Shown in pieces: positions 45,309 through 56,103 of a DNA stretch of 64,000 nt. Position numbers and translations under genes: made by a program. Positions within the stretch are counted from its first letter, which is position 1; each line of letters begins with the position of its first letter. This DNA comes from Trifolium pratense. Taxonomy: Eukaryota; Streptophyta; Magnoliopsida; Fabales; Fabaceae. The notes beneath the pieces were generated by a model. It saw only the letters and a program-made list of their open reading frames with translations. It was not told where the DNA came from and ran no database searches. The stretch lies in NCBI RefSeq assembly GCF_020283565.1, contig NC_060063.1:3804563-3868562 (forward strand), given 5' to 3'.

Positions 45309-45880
45309 TCTCTTATATTATAAGCTTGCTAACATAAGCTAACCCTAAACCAAATTTTTTTCCCCTCATTTTCTCTTTCTTTTTATTGCAGCTTTATATT
45401 AAAAATATACAGATTTGTCATCAAACCTGCATCTCTTACTTACAATAAAACCTTTCAACCGCTAAAACATGTGCTTCAATTATGAAAGAATTTAGGAATC
45501 CTAATATGTTAACCCTGTTTTCAATAAATTTGAACGGCGGAATTAATCACAATTTTTATTTATTTATGGATGTCTACTTAAGTTTATGTTCTTGATTACG
45601 TCTTTAATTTGTTTTTTTTAACCTTTAATTATCATCAATTTTTTAACCTTTAGTTATCAGCAATTTTTTTTTAATAAGTAAACAAAACGATGGGGTTCAA
45701 AAATTATTTAAAAAATATATAAAATATAAAATAAGCACATAAACAAATATAGAATAATTAGTCCATGAAATTCCCTATACTACTCTTATTGAAAATGCTC
45801 TTAGAATTTTTGTATTTTATTTTTTATTGTTACATATTACACCTAATTAGACCCGTGCACCGCATGGGTCAAAGTTCTAG
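45309..45880 (+). mobile_element. Non-autonomous Helitron, 572 bp
   Basis: Starts TCTCTTATATTATAAGCTTG after an A and ends AAAGTTCTAG before a T, so insertion between A and T is kept. About 17 bp before the CTAG end is a hairpin, ACCCGTGC-ACC-GCATGGGT, the hallmark of plant Helitrons. No Rep/helicase coding. No terminal inverted repeats or target duplication, as expected. Confidence 0.75.
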
Positions 45881-46153
45881 TATTGTTAATATTAAATAGC
45901 TTCTTGTATGGGCAAAAGACCAACTTAAATGGTCATGCATGAATAATGACATATATAATTGATTGAACATAATTCTGAAGTAGCAAAGTTTTTCACAAGA
46001 AATGGAGGTTTGAATTGTGAACCTTTAAAAATTGTCCTTTTAAAATTAGATATCAAAACATATGTTATAATGATCTCAGAATGAATAATATAAGTTAGGA
46101 GAATGATCTTAAAACGATCTCTGAACTGCAAACAAAACAATTAGAGGTGCTTT
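45881..46153. other. Short unannotated spacer
   Basis: About 270 bp between the Helitron end and the third VEL-flank copy. Nothing recognised. Confidence 0.4.
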
Positions 46154-46851
46154 GGTCATTTATTTAAGCTTTCATTTATTTAGGGTGCTTTGGTAACACA
46201 GATTAAGCTAGCTTATAGTTTATTACATGAGTTTATAATCTTGTTTCAAAAAATTAGAGGTGTTTGGTAAAAATTTACTAGTTTATAATTTATTTTTCAG
46301 ATGTTATTTCAAGTAGTGTCTGAACTTATAGCTTTTTACACTTTATTCCATTTTTACCCTTTAATTTAATAATTACTCACTCTAAAGAAGAAACTACCCA
46401 CTATCAATTATGTCATTTTATATTTATTAACCACTTTAAAAGCTAATTTTACCAAACACTTTAATTTCAATTAGCTAGTTTTTTAGTTCAAATTTAACCT
46501 TTTATTTTCATTAAAAAATTAATATATCTAATATTTATTTTATTTTTTCTTCAAAAAAAATATATTCCTTTTTTAAGGGTTATACATGTTTTATCCGGAG
46601 CAATGTGGACAAGCTTTGATTTACACTATAATATATATTTTTTCAATCTCTCATTGTAATGTGAAGATTTCGTCATTTACCCCTCATTAAATATGTGGGC
46701 TTAAAATTCCGTCTTTTTGCCCTTTTGTAATGCTAACAAATTGTTTTACTCTCAATGGCCATGCCGCATCATCAATTATAAGGAATCTTAAGTGAACATA
46801 TTCCATGAAGAGGTAAACGATAAAATCTTCATATATTATAGGGGGTGATTG

Positions 46852-46858
<7 letters not shown>
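46154..46858. repeat. Copy C of the VEL upstream flank (partial)
   Basis: Begins in the TTTAAGCTTTCATTTATTTA tract that precedes the MITE. It contains MITE copy C (from 46193), then jumps past the MITE's right end (near 46486) to the shared flank: the TTAATATATCTAATATTTAT, CGGAGCAATGTGGACAAGC and GGCCATGCCGCATCATC blocks. It runs out in the AT microsatellite. It lacks the leader and start codon found in copy B. Confidence 0.8.

Positions 46859-46931
<73 letters not shown>
46853..46931. repeat. (AT)n microsatellite, about 38 units
   Basis: Continuous AT dinucleotide tract, followed by a smaller TA run at 46962-46978. The neighbouring TTTCTTTCCTCTCATTTTAT is present twice (46930, 46979), so the short run is part of a small local duplication. 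Confidence 0.95.
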
Positions 46932-46932
<1 letters not shown>

Positions 46933-48393
46933 CTTTCCTCTCATTTTATTTTCGACACTTAATATATATATATATATATCTTTCTTTCCTCTCATTTTAT
47001 TTTCGCTTTCACTCAAACTAAACAACTAAACAAGCATCTCACTTTCTGCTTACTTTCTATTCACTTTCGATCCTTCAACATTCTTTCATTTTATTTTCTC
47101 TTTCTATCAACTTTCTCTTCTCATCCAAACACAACCTAACTTTTTTGTTCTAATACATTTAGATTCAGATTTAAATATTTATCTCTTACTCCCCCGTTTG
47201 TTGTTATAAAAAAATTAAAATCAAGAGTAAGAAAAGATACTGATAAAAATAGCCATGGGTGAAATTCAAGTCAAGAGTGCAAAATATTATCAACAAAAAT
47301 ACAAATGTGCAAAAACAAAAGAAATTCTAGGGTATGTTCTTCAAAACTTCCAAAATGGCGTTGATGTCTGATCCCATTTCTTCCTGTTTTTCAACACACT
47401 CTGAAGTTGAATTTCCATGGCATTCTGCCTAGCAATCATATCTTCATGTTTCTTCCTCTCAACCTCTCTTTTTTCAATAGTGTTCTTTCTCATGCTCATA
47501 TTTTCAAAGGTGGTTTTTTCAATATAGTGTTCTTACTTCTTTCTTATGCTCGTATTTTCAACGGTTTGCAAGTTCATTTTTGAAAATTAGAGATAGTTTT
47601 AAAGCTATATTCGGTTAGCAACAATTTGGATGATTTAAAAAGTTAGAAATAATCGAATTTTTAATCAAAAAGATTTTGATGTAATTTCCGTGAATTTTAA
47701 TATACAATGCAGGTGTTGTGATGGTTTAAAGTTAAATTCAAGATATTTGATTGTAGTTTTTACAGACACAAATCCTTTAATTTATTTAGGGATACATGAA
47801 GTGCGAAGCAGATTTGCAGCTGTAATAATTTGTCAAAGTTTCACGCAGTTTTCATGTAGGACCGTTTGATCTAATACGTACGGTTGAAATCATTTATCTG
47901 ATTTGATAACTTTATCAACTTTAACCGTCTGATCAGTAATTAACGGTCGAGATTAAACACTGCGTGAAAACTGTGTACTTACTGACTGCAGTAAATCTCA
48001 ATCCAATGAAGTGTTTGTCTTTAGACACTGTAGCATGTGTTTTTGGAGTTTCTCTTTGCAATTTAACTTTTGTTTGACCTTTTTATTGTGCATAATGCAT
48101 ATATACCTTATGCCTTATGCTAATGGCTGAGTAGTTTTTATTTTAATATATTTGGCTCTTTCGTTGTTAAAAAAATAATACACTATTTTCAACACCATGT
48201 TTTAAAAATTGATAATGCTGGTCTCTAAGATAACGTGTTAGATTCCAATTGAATAAGAGAGTATCATACTTTTTTTTTTCAAAAAAAAAAGAGTATCATA
48301 CTACTATATGACAATTATTTTTATTGACAAAGAGCTTTCAATGGTCTATAGGAAATGAAAGGAAAAGATAAAAGGTGCATTATAGTTGAAATG
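46932..48393. other. Intergenic DNA, mostly featureless
   Basis: Holds the coiled-coil relic at 47329-47540. The rest is AT-rich with no terminal repeats seen. A pair of inverted words lies near 47850-47960 (TCACGCAGTTTTCATG and CACTGCGTGAAAAC). Confidence 0.4.
47329..47540 (-). pseudogene. C-terminal coiled-coil fragment of an unknown gene
   Basis: On the minus strand two overlapping frames give a charged helical stretch, MSMRKNTIEKREVERKKHED then MIARQNAMEIQLQSVL. A shift of one base is needed to continue as KQEEMGSDINAILEVLKNIP and stop. The pattern looks like the C-terminal helix of a transposon-encoded or trihelix-type protein, but I do not recognise a family. No upstream exon found. 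Confidence 0.4.
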
Positions 48394-48412
48394 AAAACGA
48401 CATTAGCCCAAA

Positions 48413-48512
48413 CTATTAGGTAAACTACTAGGTTTGATCTAGTGATAAAAGATTCAGGTAGTACGCTATAGATCTTGGGTTCGATTCCCGACTCATTATA
48501 AAAATAAATAAA
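48413..48512 (+). mobile_element. tRNA-derived SINE, about 100 bp
   Basis: Body has CTAGGTTTGATCTAGTG (A-box side), GGGTTCGATTCCCGACTC (B box) and an A-rich end. It is flanked by a 19-bp target duplication, AAAACGACATTAGCCCAAA (48394-48412) and AAAACGACAATAGCCCAAA (48513-48531), differing at one site. Same family as 49798-49894. Confidence 0.82.
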
Positions 48513-48696
48513 AAAACGACAATAGCCCAAAATTTGGATGGATATGATATTATGGAAGATGCTTAAAAAAAATGATATTAGTTGGAACACTTGTTTGCAT
48601 GTGGTAACATTATGTAACATCTTAGGCTACGTAACATTATGTATTGATAATGGAGTTGTTGTGTTATCTACAATTTTTGTTTTATAAATAGAGATA

Positions 48697-48875
48697 AACT
48701 TTAGTTGGTTCTATGGTGATTGACGCTGAACTTGGTAGGAATGACCACGATTCGATCCTCCACAACTGCATTTAGGAGGAGACTGGAACCACTTGATGCA
48801 AGAATTCACCCCCGGACTCTAGACTACTAGGGCCCCCTTCCTCTACAAACCAGAAGGTTAAAACAAAAAAAAAAA
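48697..48875 (+). mobile_element. SINE of a second family, about 175 bp
   Basis: Starts TAGTTGGTTCTATGGTGATT, then GACGCTGAACTTGGTAGGAA, a B-box-like CGATTCGATCCTCCACAACT, a body with GGAACCACTTGATGCAAGAA, and an A run at 48863-48874. An inverted relative lies at 49200-49352. Target duplication not resolved. Confidence 0.7.
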
Positions 48876-49199
48876 GGTTCGATTTTTTTTTTCATTAGAT
48901 AAAAGTTAGATATTTAGGTGCTCATTTATCACTTTTTAATTTTTATATTAAATATAAATGAATTATTATTTTGAATTTGATTTTGTATATTTTGAAGAAA
49001 GACATTTTTGCAAGAGAAAAATTATGTACTTTTTTTTTAAGCAAAAAATTATCTACTTTTTTTTTTAAGCAAAAAATTATGGATAAGGGCTTTTGTAGTT
49101 GTAAAAATTTAGATTTAAAGAAAAAGAAATAGAGGGAGAAATTAAGAAAATTGACAAACATCACATGTCAATTTACATTATTTTTTTCTTTTTTGAGTT
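48876..49199. other. AT-rich spacer between two SINEs
   Basis: Contains the direct repeat TTAAGCAAAAAATTAT (49038 and 49066 region). Nothing else recognised. Confidence 0.4.
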
Positions 49200-49352
49200 T
49201 TCACCACCAGTATCTGGCCATTGGTTCGTTTGATCTGGTTTGAAGGTCAGTTCTAGCATCAAGTGATTTTAGTCCCCACCTCATCGCAGTTGTGAGATTG
49301 AATCGTTGTCCTCCTTACCAAGTTCAGCGCCACAATTGGACCAACTAACGAT
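49200..49352 (-). mobile_element. Inverted copy of the second SINE family
   Basis: On the minus strand it reads TTAGTTGGTCCAATTGTGGC, GCTGAACTTGGTAAGGAGGA, CGATTCAATCTCACAACTGC and GATGAGGTGGGGACTAAAAT, like the copy at 48697 with moderate divergence. No A tail clearly kept. Confidence 0.7.
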
Positions 49353-49797
49353 TAGTAATTTACATTCATTTTGTTCATACTTTTTTTATTAATACTATAG
49401 TTTTATAAACTGATTTTAGTTAAGTTAAACACTTAAACCGATTTTAAAGATTGAATTCTATCATAAAATAAAGATAGATCTTTTGAAATGAATTTATAAA
49501 GAATAATAAGTTAAGATCAAGCTTACCAAAAAAAAAAAACGTTAAGTTCATTTAATTTTTTTTGGAGAATGCCAGAATCACCTCATATAGTATTAGTACG
49601 TGTGATGAGATGTAATGAAAAAAAATATTGTTCCTTCTAAGTGAGCTATGCTCACGGGAACTTCTATCTACAATAAATAATTAAAGATCTTGTAAAAAAA
49701 AATTAAAAGAAAATTATATAAAAAATAATAAAGTATGCATTTAAATGCTTACCAAAAAAAAGATGCATTTAAACCACGAATAAATATGAACATAGAT
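49353..49797. other. AT-rich spacer
   Basis: No element or gene recognised, apart from homopolymer runs. Confidence 0.4.
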
Positions 49798-49894
49798 TAA
49801 GCCACTAGGTTTGGTCTAGTGGTGGTGAGGGGTTTGGGTAGTATGCCGTAGGTCATAGGTTCGATCCTCTCTGACTCCATTATAACCAAAAAAA
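49798..49894 (+). mobile_element. tRNA-derived SINE, same family as 48413
   Basis: AAGCCACTAGGTTTGGTCTA, GTGGTGGTGAGG, GGTTCGATCCTCTCTGACTC and a 10-A tail. Imperfect target duplication: AAATATGAACATAGAT (49782-49797) and AAATATGAACCTACAT (49895-49910), 14 of 16 matching. Confidence 0.8.
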
Positions 49895-50358
49895 AAATAT
49901 GAACCTACATTTTTTTCTTCTAAAAGAATGATAAATTATTACTAATAATATTATGAGAATTTTATTTTCTTGTTTAGAAATACTGAGAATTGAATAATAT
50001 ATATACAGCTTCTTAAGTAACAAAATGAAAAAAAATATGTAAATTAGAATTGAAAAAAATATACAATAAAATTGAAAATTTTGAATTATCAACATGAATG
50101 TTGGTATTTCAAATGTGAGTTGAGCCTCACATTTGGTAGAAAAGTAGATGGTGAATACTTTATAAGTGAGAGGATCAATAAATCTAATGCGGTAAAATTT
50201 TGAGTTAAGATGTGGTATTTGTACTCATTTATGTAGTTGTTCAAGATTTAATGTGATGATCTTTGGACTCCGTCATTACCCAACAATAAAGTAGAATTGA
50301 AAAAAAAATATTGTTTCTCTAATTTTTGGATTTCAACTATTTAACAATACATTTGATG

Positions 50359-50737
50359 GCTAATGCTACGGTGGACCACCTTCCCAAGTGGTCCACCGTA
50401 GACAAGTGATCTACCGAATATGAATTTTACGAAATTCACTGTGGGGATTGAAAGTTTATATATATTGTATAGATCATCCATAAATTTTTTAAATTTTTTT
50501 GAAAATCATTTGATATGTTATTGAGACCCATCAAGATTTACGTTATTTAATAAACCGTTAATTTTGATGTGTCTCAATAACATATCAAATGATTTTCAAT
50601 TTTTCTAAATTTTTCTATGGATGATCTATATGATATAAACTTTCAATCCAACGGTGAATTTTGTAAAATTCGTATTCGTTATAATGTTATTCATGACTGA
50701 TCCACCATGGACCACTTGATGAAGTGGTCCATATTAG
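50359..50737. mobile_element. Foldback MITE, second member
   Basis: Same family as 23703-24092. The inner arms (AAATCATTTGATATGTTATT and complement, 50502-50595) are almost identical, but the outer ends differ, with GTGGTCCACC-type palindromes. Ends GGCTAATGCTA and TATTAGA. Full-length hairpin potential, non-coding. Confidence 0.78.
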
Positions 50738-52044
50738 AATCTACCTACAAGATGGAATTTCTATTTTTATGTCTCTAACTTTTTTTTGTTTACTCAATTT
50801 TTCCGTTAGTTATAATTAACCTATGATTAAGTTTTTTTCTTCTTTATAAGCAGTGACTGATACTCTGATGGGTTATGTACTATTTACATTTTATATTATT
50901 ATTATTATTATTATTAGAGATTTTGTACGTGCGGCAAAGAGAGTAAGGATACTTCTTCCAGCAAAGGGGAACTCATGGAAAGGGACAACAAGTACAAGAG
51001 ATACATAAGCTTGCTGTACCACATCAAAACCTGAAAGCTAGATGCACGGTTAATCATAATAATTTTGTGGAGTTGCTCAACAACATATCCTAGGATTAGG
51101 ATCTTTTATTTTATTTTATCCCCTTTATTGCTTGTATTTTTTTTAAATGCTATTGATCCTTGCATGATGTAAACTGTTTTGATATATTTTATAACATCAT
51201 CTTTTCATCATATTTTTTTCTGTCTCTCTTTATATTTCACTATTTTTGATAATGACAAAAGAGGAAGAAGAGAAAAGTATTTAATAATGAATAAGTTTGA
51301 AGCTAATGCTAGTAATTGAACAAATCATTCCTATCTGTGACTTATGTGTGATTTCTATGCTCTTATGTTTTAAAAGAAGTTTAATTAACTTGGATAGGAC
51401 TTAGAGGGGCTTACAAACGTCACCTCTTTGGAAATATAGGATTTAGAGAGAGCTTACAAACCTTTGATTGAGCTTACAAAGCTCAGAATCCTATAGTCAA
51501 CTAGTTAATTAAATTAACAACAATTTTTTTTTACCACGATTATGCGATTCACTGGTCACTTAATCTGATTCGGGGTATGTTTTGACATCAAATGATTCTA
51601 ACCTCTCTCAATCGACAAATATTCAATTTTCATTAGAGGTAAAATTGATTTACCTATATTACTAGGTATTATGATCTTAGTTTACTTAAATTTTTTACAT
51701 TTACTAGGATTATTTTCTCTATAAATTTAGAGATCAAATTTAGATATTAAAATTTTTAGCAACCAAATAAAATAAAATAAATAATTAACATTTTGTCCTC
51801 TTCAAATCCATTATGTCCAATTTTTTTTTCACACCAATCCAAAATAAAATAAGTGGTTTAATTTTTGTCAAAAACATATGAGTAGTTTATATATTGAAAA
51901 ATATTAATGAATGCCCCAAACATTAATTAAAAAATAAAATGTAGTAAAATTACATTAAAATTTGTATAGATAATATCTATAAAATATAAAAATAGTATTT
52001 TTAATAAATTTTTATTTTTTGACATAATTTTTTTTAGTCAAACA
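50738..52044. other. Intergenic DNA, no gene recognised
   Basis: AT-rich with an (ATT)n run near 50888-50915. A possible transcript-like piece at 50930-51050 (AAGGGGAACTCATGGAAAGG) has no long frame. A decayed SINE-like piece lies near 51520-51620. Confidence 0.4.
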
Positions 52045-52255
52045 AACTTAATGCATTTTATTAATTATCAAAAGTTCAATACATGAAGGAATAATCTCAA
52101 ATCTATGGAAACTAGTCAAAGCCGCCCTAGCTAAAGTTTGAGCAACGGAATTCACTTGTTTCATAATAAATTTAACATCAAAGTTCACACATGATAAAAT
52201 AAGAAGAATAATTTCATTAACGATTGAAAGAAAGTCTGAATTGTCTCGCCGCTTA

Positions 52256-54402
52256 GGGTCTGTTTGGTTCAATCGATGGGAGGGGAGGGGAGGGATTTTA
52301 ATGAATGGGAGGGGAGAGAAGGGGAGGTGAGGGGAGGGATTCTAATTCTCTTTATGTTTGGTTCAAAAGAGGAAAGGGGAGGGGAGGTGTGAGATTTTAA
52401 TTACATACATGTTTGGTTCAGGAAGGGAGGGGAGAGATTTTAAAACAAAATTACCTTTTTATCCTTATAAATCAAATCATCAGTTAATATAATTTTCCGA
52501 TCCAACGAATCCAGCAAAATATGAATTTATGTTATACATATCAATAGTGTAAAACTTTTTTGGCTTAAATGCAGTTTTGCCCCCCTGTTTTGATTAAATC
52601 AGAATTTTACCTCCCCTGTTTTAAAACGCGGACTTTTACCCCCTGTATTATAATTTTTTGGATTTTGCCCCCCTTAAAATTCTGCTTTCAAGTCACAACT
52701 TCAAAGCTTCGCACACAACCCAATTTGGATCAATAATTCACCAAACGGATATCGAAATGACCGTAATCGAGTTATCTTTCCACATAATCAAATACCACTA
52801 AATTTGGAGTTACAATGAGAGATTAATTACCGTTTTAGTGAAGGTATGTCCCTCAAAATTTTGCGCAAAATCTGCTTTCGAGTTAAAACTTCAAAGCTTC
52901 GCACACAACTCAATTTGGATCAATAATTCACCAAATGGATACCGAAATGACCATAATCGAGTTAGATTTCCACAGGATTAAACCCCACTAAATTTGGAGT
53001 TACAAAGAGAGATTAATTACAGTTTTAGTGAAGGTCTGTCCAATTACTAATTTTGCAGAAATCTACTTATGACCTTTAAATTCAACATCGTCTACCAAAC
53101 ACATCGTAACTCCAAATTTGACGAAATTTAAATGACAACAAGGCTAATTTCGTTAGCTTTCCGGAAATGTAAATACTATTGAAAAATGAGCTACAAGGTG
53201 AGAGACATGACAAAAATACCAGTAGTAGTTCCATGCATTAATTGATTTGGACAGACCTTCACTAAAATGATAATTAATCTCTTTCTGTAACTCCAAATTT
53301 TGTGGAGTTTGATTCTGTGGAAAACTAACTCGATTTCGGTCATTTTGGTACCAGTTTGGTGAATTATGGATCCAAATGGAATTCTGTGCGAAGTTTTGAA
53401 GTTGTGACTCGAAAGCAGATTTTGTGCAAAATATTTGGGGGACATACCTTCACTAAAATGGTAATTAATCTCTCTTTGTAACTCCAAATTTAGTGGGGTT
53501 TGATTCTGTGGAAAGATACCTCGATTACAGTCATTTTGATATCTGTTTGGTGAATTATTGATTCAAATTGAGTTGTGTGCGAAGCTTTAAAGTTGTGACT
53601 CGAAAGCAGATTTTGTGCAGAATTTTGGGGGACATACTTTCATTAAAACTGTAATTAATCTCTCTTTGTAACTCCAAATTTAGTGGGGTTTGATTCTGTG
53701 GAAAGATAACTCGATTACGGTCATTTCGATATCCGTTTGGTGAATTATTGATTCAAATTGAGTTGTGTGCGAAACTTTGAAGTTGTGACTCGAAAGCAGA
53801 ATTTTAGGGAGGGCAAAATCCAAAAAATTATAAAACAGGGGGTAAAAGTCCGCGTTTTAAAACAGGGGGGATAAAATTCCGATTTAATCAAAACAGGGGG
53901 ACAAAACTGCATTTAAGCCAACTTTTTTACATATCCATCTAATTAAATTATTTTATGATATTGATAAATATTAATTTTATTATATATGCACATAAAACTA
54001 ATTTTCGTGGCAATGATATATACAAGAGAGATATGCAGATTTCTATACTACTTTATATATATGACCAACTTGAACAAGCCTTATATATATAACCAACATG
54101 AACAAGAAGAGATTGTGTAAAATAAACAGTATAAATAAGAAGATATTGTGTAAAATAAATTGAGAATGATAAGGATAATGTTGGAATTAAGGCAAATAAT
54201 AGAGGATAATTATGATAATTTAATAGAATGTTAATGAGCTCCCCTCCCCTCCAAATTCCCCCAATTTGGGGGAAGCAAAAATGACTCTATATTCCCTCCT
54301 TTCCCCTTCCCTCCCCTCATAAAAAATTGAACTAAACATAAAAAAATATAAAATATCACCTCACCTCCCCTCACCTCCAAAACCCACGAACCAAACAGAC
54401 TC
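52256..54402. mobile_element. PIF/Harbinger-type MITE (with nested MULE)
   Basis: Ends GGGTCTGTTTGGTTC and GAACCAAACAGACTC are inverted (14 of 15), and TTA flanks both sides (52253-52255, 54403-54405). Subterminal GGGAGGGGAGG tracts mirror CCTCCCCTCACC on the right. Without the nested MULE it is about 780 bp with no transposase. TTA plus the join of the target frame supports the class. Confidence 0.85.
52562..53919. mobile_element. Mutator-like element (non-autonomous), 1358 bp
   Basis: Long inverted ends of about 120 bp start GGCTTAAATGCAGTTTTG and contain TGTTTTAAAACGCGGACTTT. The 9-bp target duplication AACTTTTTT is perfect (52553-52561, 53920-53928). The interior is built of about 190-bp units: two forward (52681, 52871) and three inverted (about 53250, 53441, 53630), all carrying GAAGGT(C/A)TGTCC, AAATTTGGAGTTACA and CGACGCACACAA-like words. 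No transposase frame. Confidence 0.9.
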
Positions 54403-54470
54403 TTAGTACGAATAGCATCAATCAACAGAAAATCACTTTCAAGAATAATTTTTTGACACAATTTTAATTA

Positions 54471-56103
54471 GTATTTTTTTTTGACAAAACAATTTTAATT
54501 AGTATGGAGAAACACTACCAAAAAAACTAGTTAACCAACCTAACTTATTATTTTTTGTAAAAAAAAAATAAAACATATCTTATCATTTTCTCAATTAAAA
54601 AAAAATGATCTTATTTATTTACCGAAAAAGAAAAATGAACTAAAATGAACTAAAATTGTGGTAGATAGTGTTCCGGGGTTTTCCAGTTCTACCATTAACA
54701 TTTCATTTTGGCGGAAAACCTGAGAGTACCTTCTGCTCTTGTCACGCCTAGTTCTACTACACTCACTCAAATTATTACGAAACAAACTCAAAAATTTTCT
54801 GCCACCTCCTCCGGTAACCGCCGCCTCCTCCGCCGTTAACCGCCGGATATTCTCTATCAACTTCAGGTAACCTCCGTTCTTCTCTCCGATCTGGTTTCAT
54901 TTTCTCCATTCGTTACCTTTTTATTCTGATTTAGGGTTTTATTTTCGGTATCTCTCTCTCTTCAAATTTCTCTATTACCGTACCCGAATTGCATGTTTTT
55001 CTTCTTCTAATTGTTCTTACTGTTAGTGTCATTGATGATGCGTGATGGTGATGACGTGTGTCCTTTATTTTTGTTTTTTTATCCAATTTGTTTATTTTAT
55101 TTTATATTTTTTTTGGTTTCGATTCTGAAATTATCCTTTTATAGGTTACACATGCAATTTTGAATGCATGTCCAGATTATTTTACTGTTTTCTTCTGGCA
55201 ATTTGTGTATTTTTTTTTTAATTTTAATTTGGAATTTCTCAGTGCATTTTTCTTTTGGTCAATTCTCATATTCTCATATGTTTTACTATTAAATTAAAAT
55301 TCTCTGAATTTTGGTTTGACTTTTTAAATTCTGTTAATGTGTAATTTGTTTTGTATTTCTCACTGCATTTTTGTGTTGAGTTATGTTTTGGGGTTAGGAG
55401 GAAAAGAATAGTGGGGAGGGGTTTCAGAGGCGATTTTCCTACCTTTTTTGGGAAATTATTTTGGTAGATAGGAGCAGTGTTATTAAATAGCATTTGTAGT
55501 GTAGTTATAGCGCAGCGGATTTTAACCAAACTGCTATTGTTCTGCGGTCTGGGATTGACAACATTCAAAAAGGACTGATTGACAACATTGAATAGGGGCC
55601 GAGAAGACTTAATAACTAATATTTTTGTGATCAAAGTTGGCCTACTTTCAGATTTCATTTTACAACATTGAATAAGAGCCGATTGATAACACTGAAATAG
55701 GGCCGAGAAGACTTGTTTGTCCTCAAAATAGTGGATTGACAATGTAGTCAATTGCAAATAGTGGATTGTTAAAATTTGAGGGATTAAATTGCCCAATCCT
55801 TACAATTCCAGTGACCAACATGTTGATTTACTCTATTTTTCTTTGTTTTGAGAGTATTATAAAAAGAGCCCAATCCTTCAAACTCCTGTGTTTTCTTTGA
55901 CTAATTTCTGTTTAGAATTCAACTGCAACACAAAATGCATTTCCAGGGTGCTTTTTATTTTCTTTTTTACCAATTTTTGCTGCTAATTGATGTCTTTCTT
56001 TTTAAAAATGAAACGTGACAAAGGTGAAAACGTGGGGATTGATTGATTAATTTGGTTGGTAGTAGAAGGGGTATCAGCGGAGGAGACGGTTGAGTTTAGG
56101 ATA
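54471..56103 (+). promoter_or_regulatory. Promoter, 5' leader and first intron of the SWIB/Plus-3/GYF gene
   Basis: A pyrimidine- and CCG-rich stretch (54790-54860, GCCGCCTCCTCCGCCG) ends at CTTCAG|GTAACCTCCG (54867/54868), a good donor. A T-rich intron then runs to the acceptor TTGGTTGGTAG near 56063. This fits a 5' UTR exon with a 1.2-kb intron. Within the intron a repeated GATTGACAACATTGAATA/GGGCCGAGAAGACTT pair (55550-55730) is seen. UTR assignment is inference. Confidence 0.55.

Larger units (their letters stand above)
52045..54470 (-). pseudogene. LINE-type RNase H (RVT_3) fragment, interrupted by a transposon
   Basis: Two minus-strand pieces (54403-54470 and 52048-52255) join in one frame when the insertion and one TTA are removed: ESDFLLIDAIRTK continues into RRDNSDFLSIVNEIILLI. 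The end matches plant RNase H-like relics: KQVNSVAQTLARAALTS, then a short tail and stop. It lacks the 5' half. The join shows the transposon hit an open frame. Confidence 0.82.

Noticed and set aside
46687..47025. Minus-strand frame with long Tyr-Ile repeat
   Set aside because: Translation of the AT microsatellite, not a protein.
54231..54461. 76-codon minus-strand frame rich in Gly as a glycine-rich protein
   Set aside because: The Gly-rich part is the GGGGAGGG subterminal DNA of the Harbinger-type element joined to the RNase H frame.
55266..55796. 176-codon minus-strand open frame
   Set aside because: Inside the putative 5' UTR intron of the SWIB gene, no recognised domain, no splice context; chance frame.
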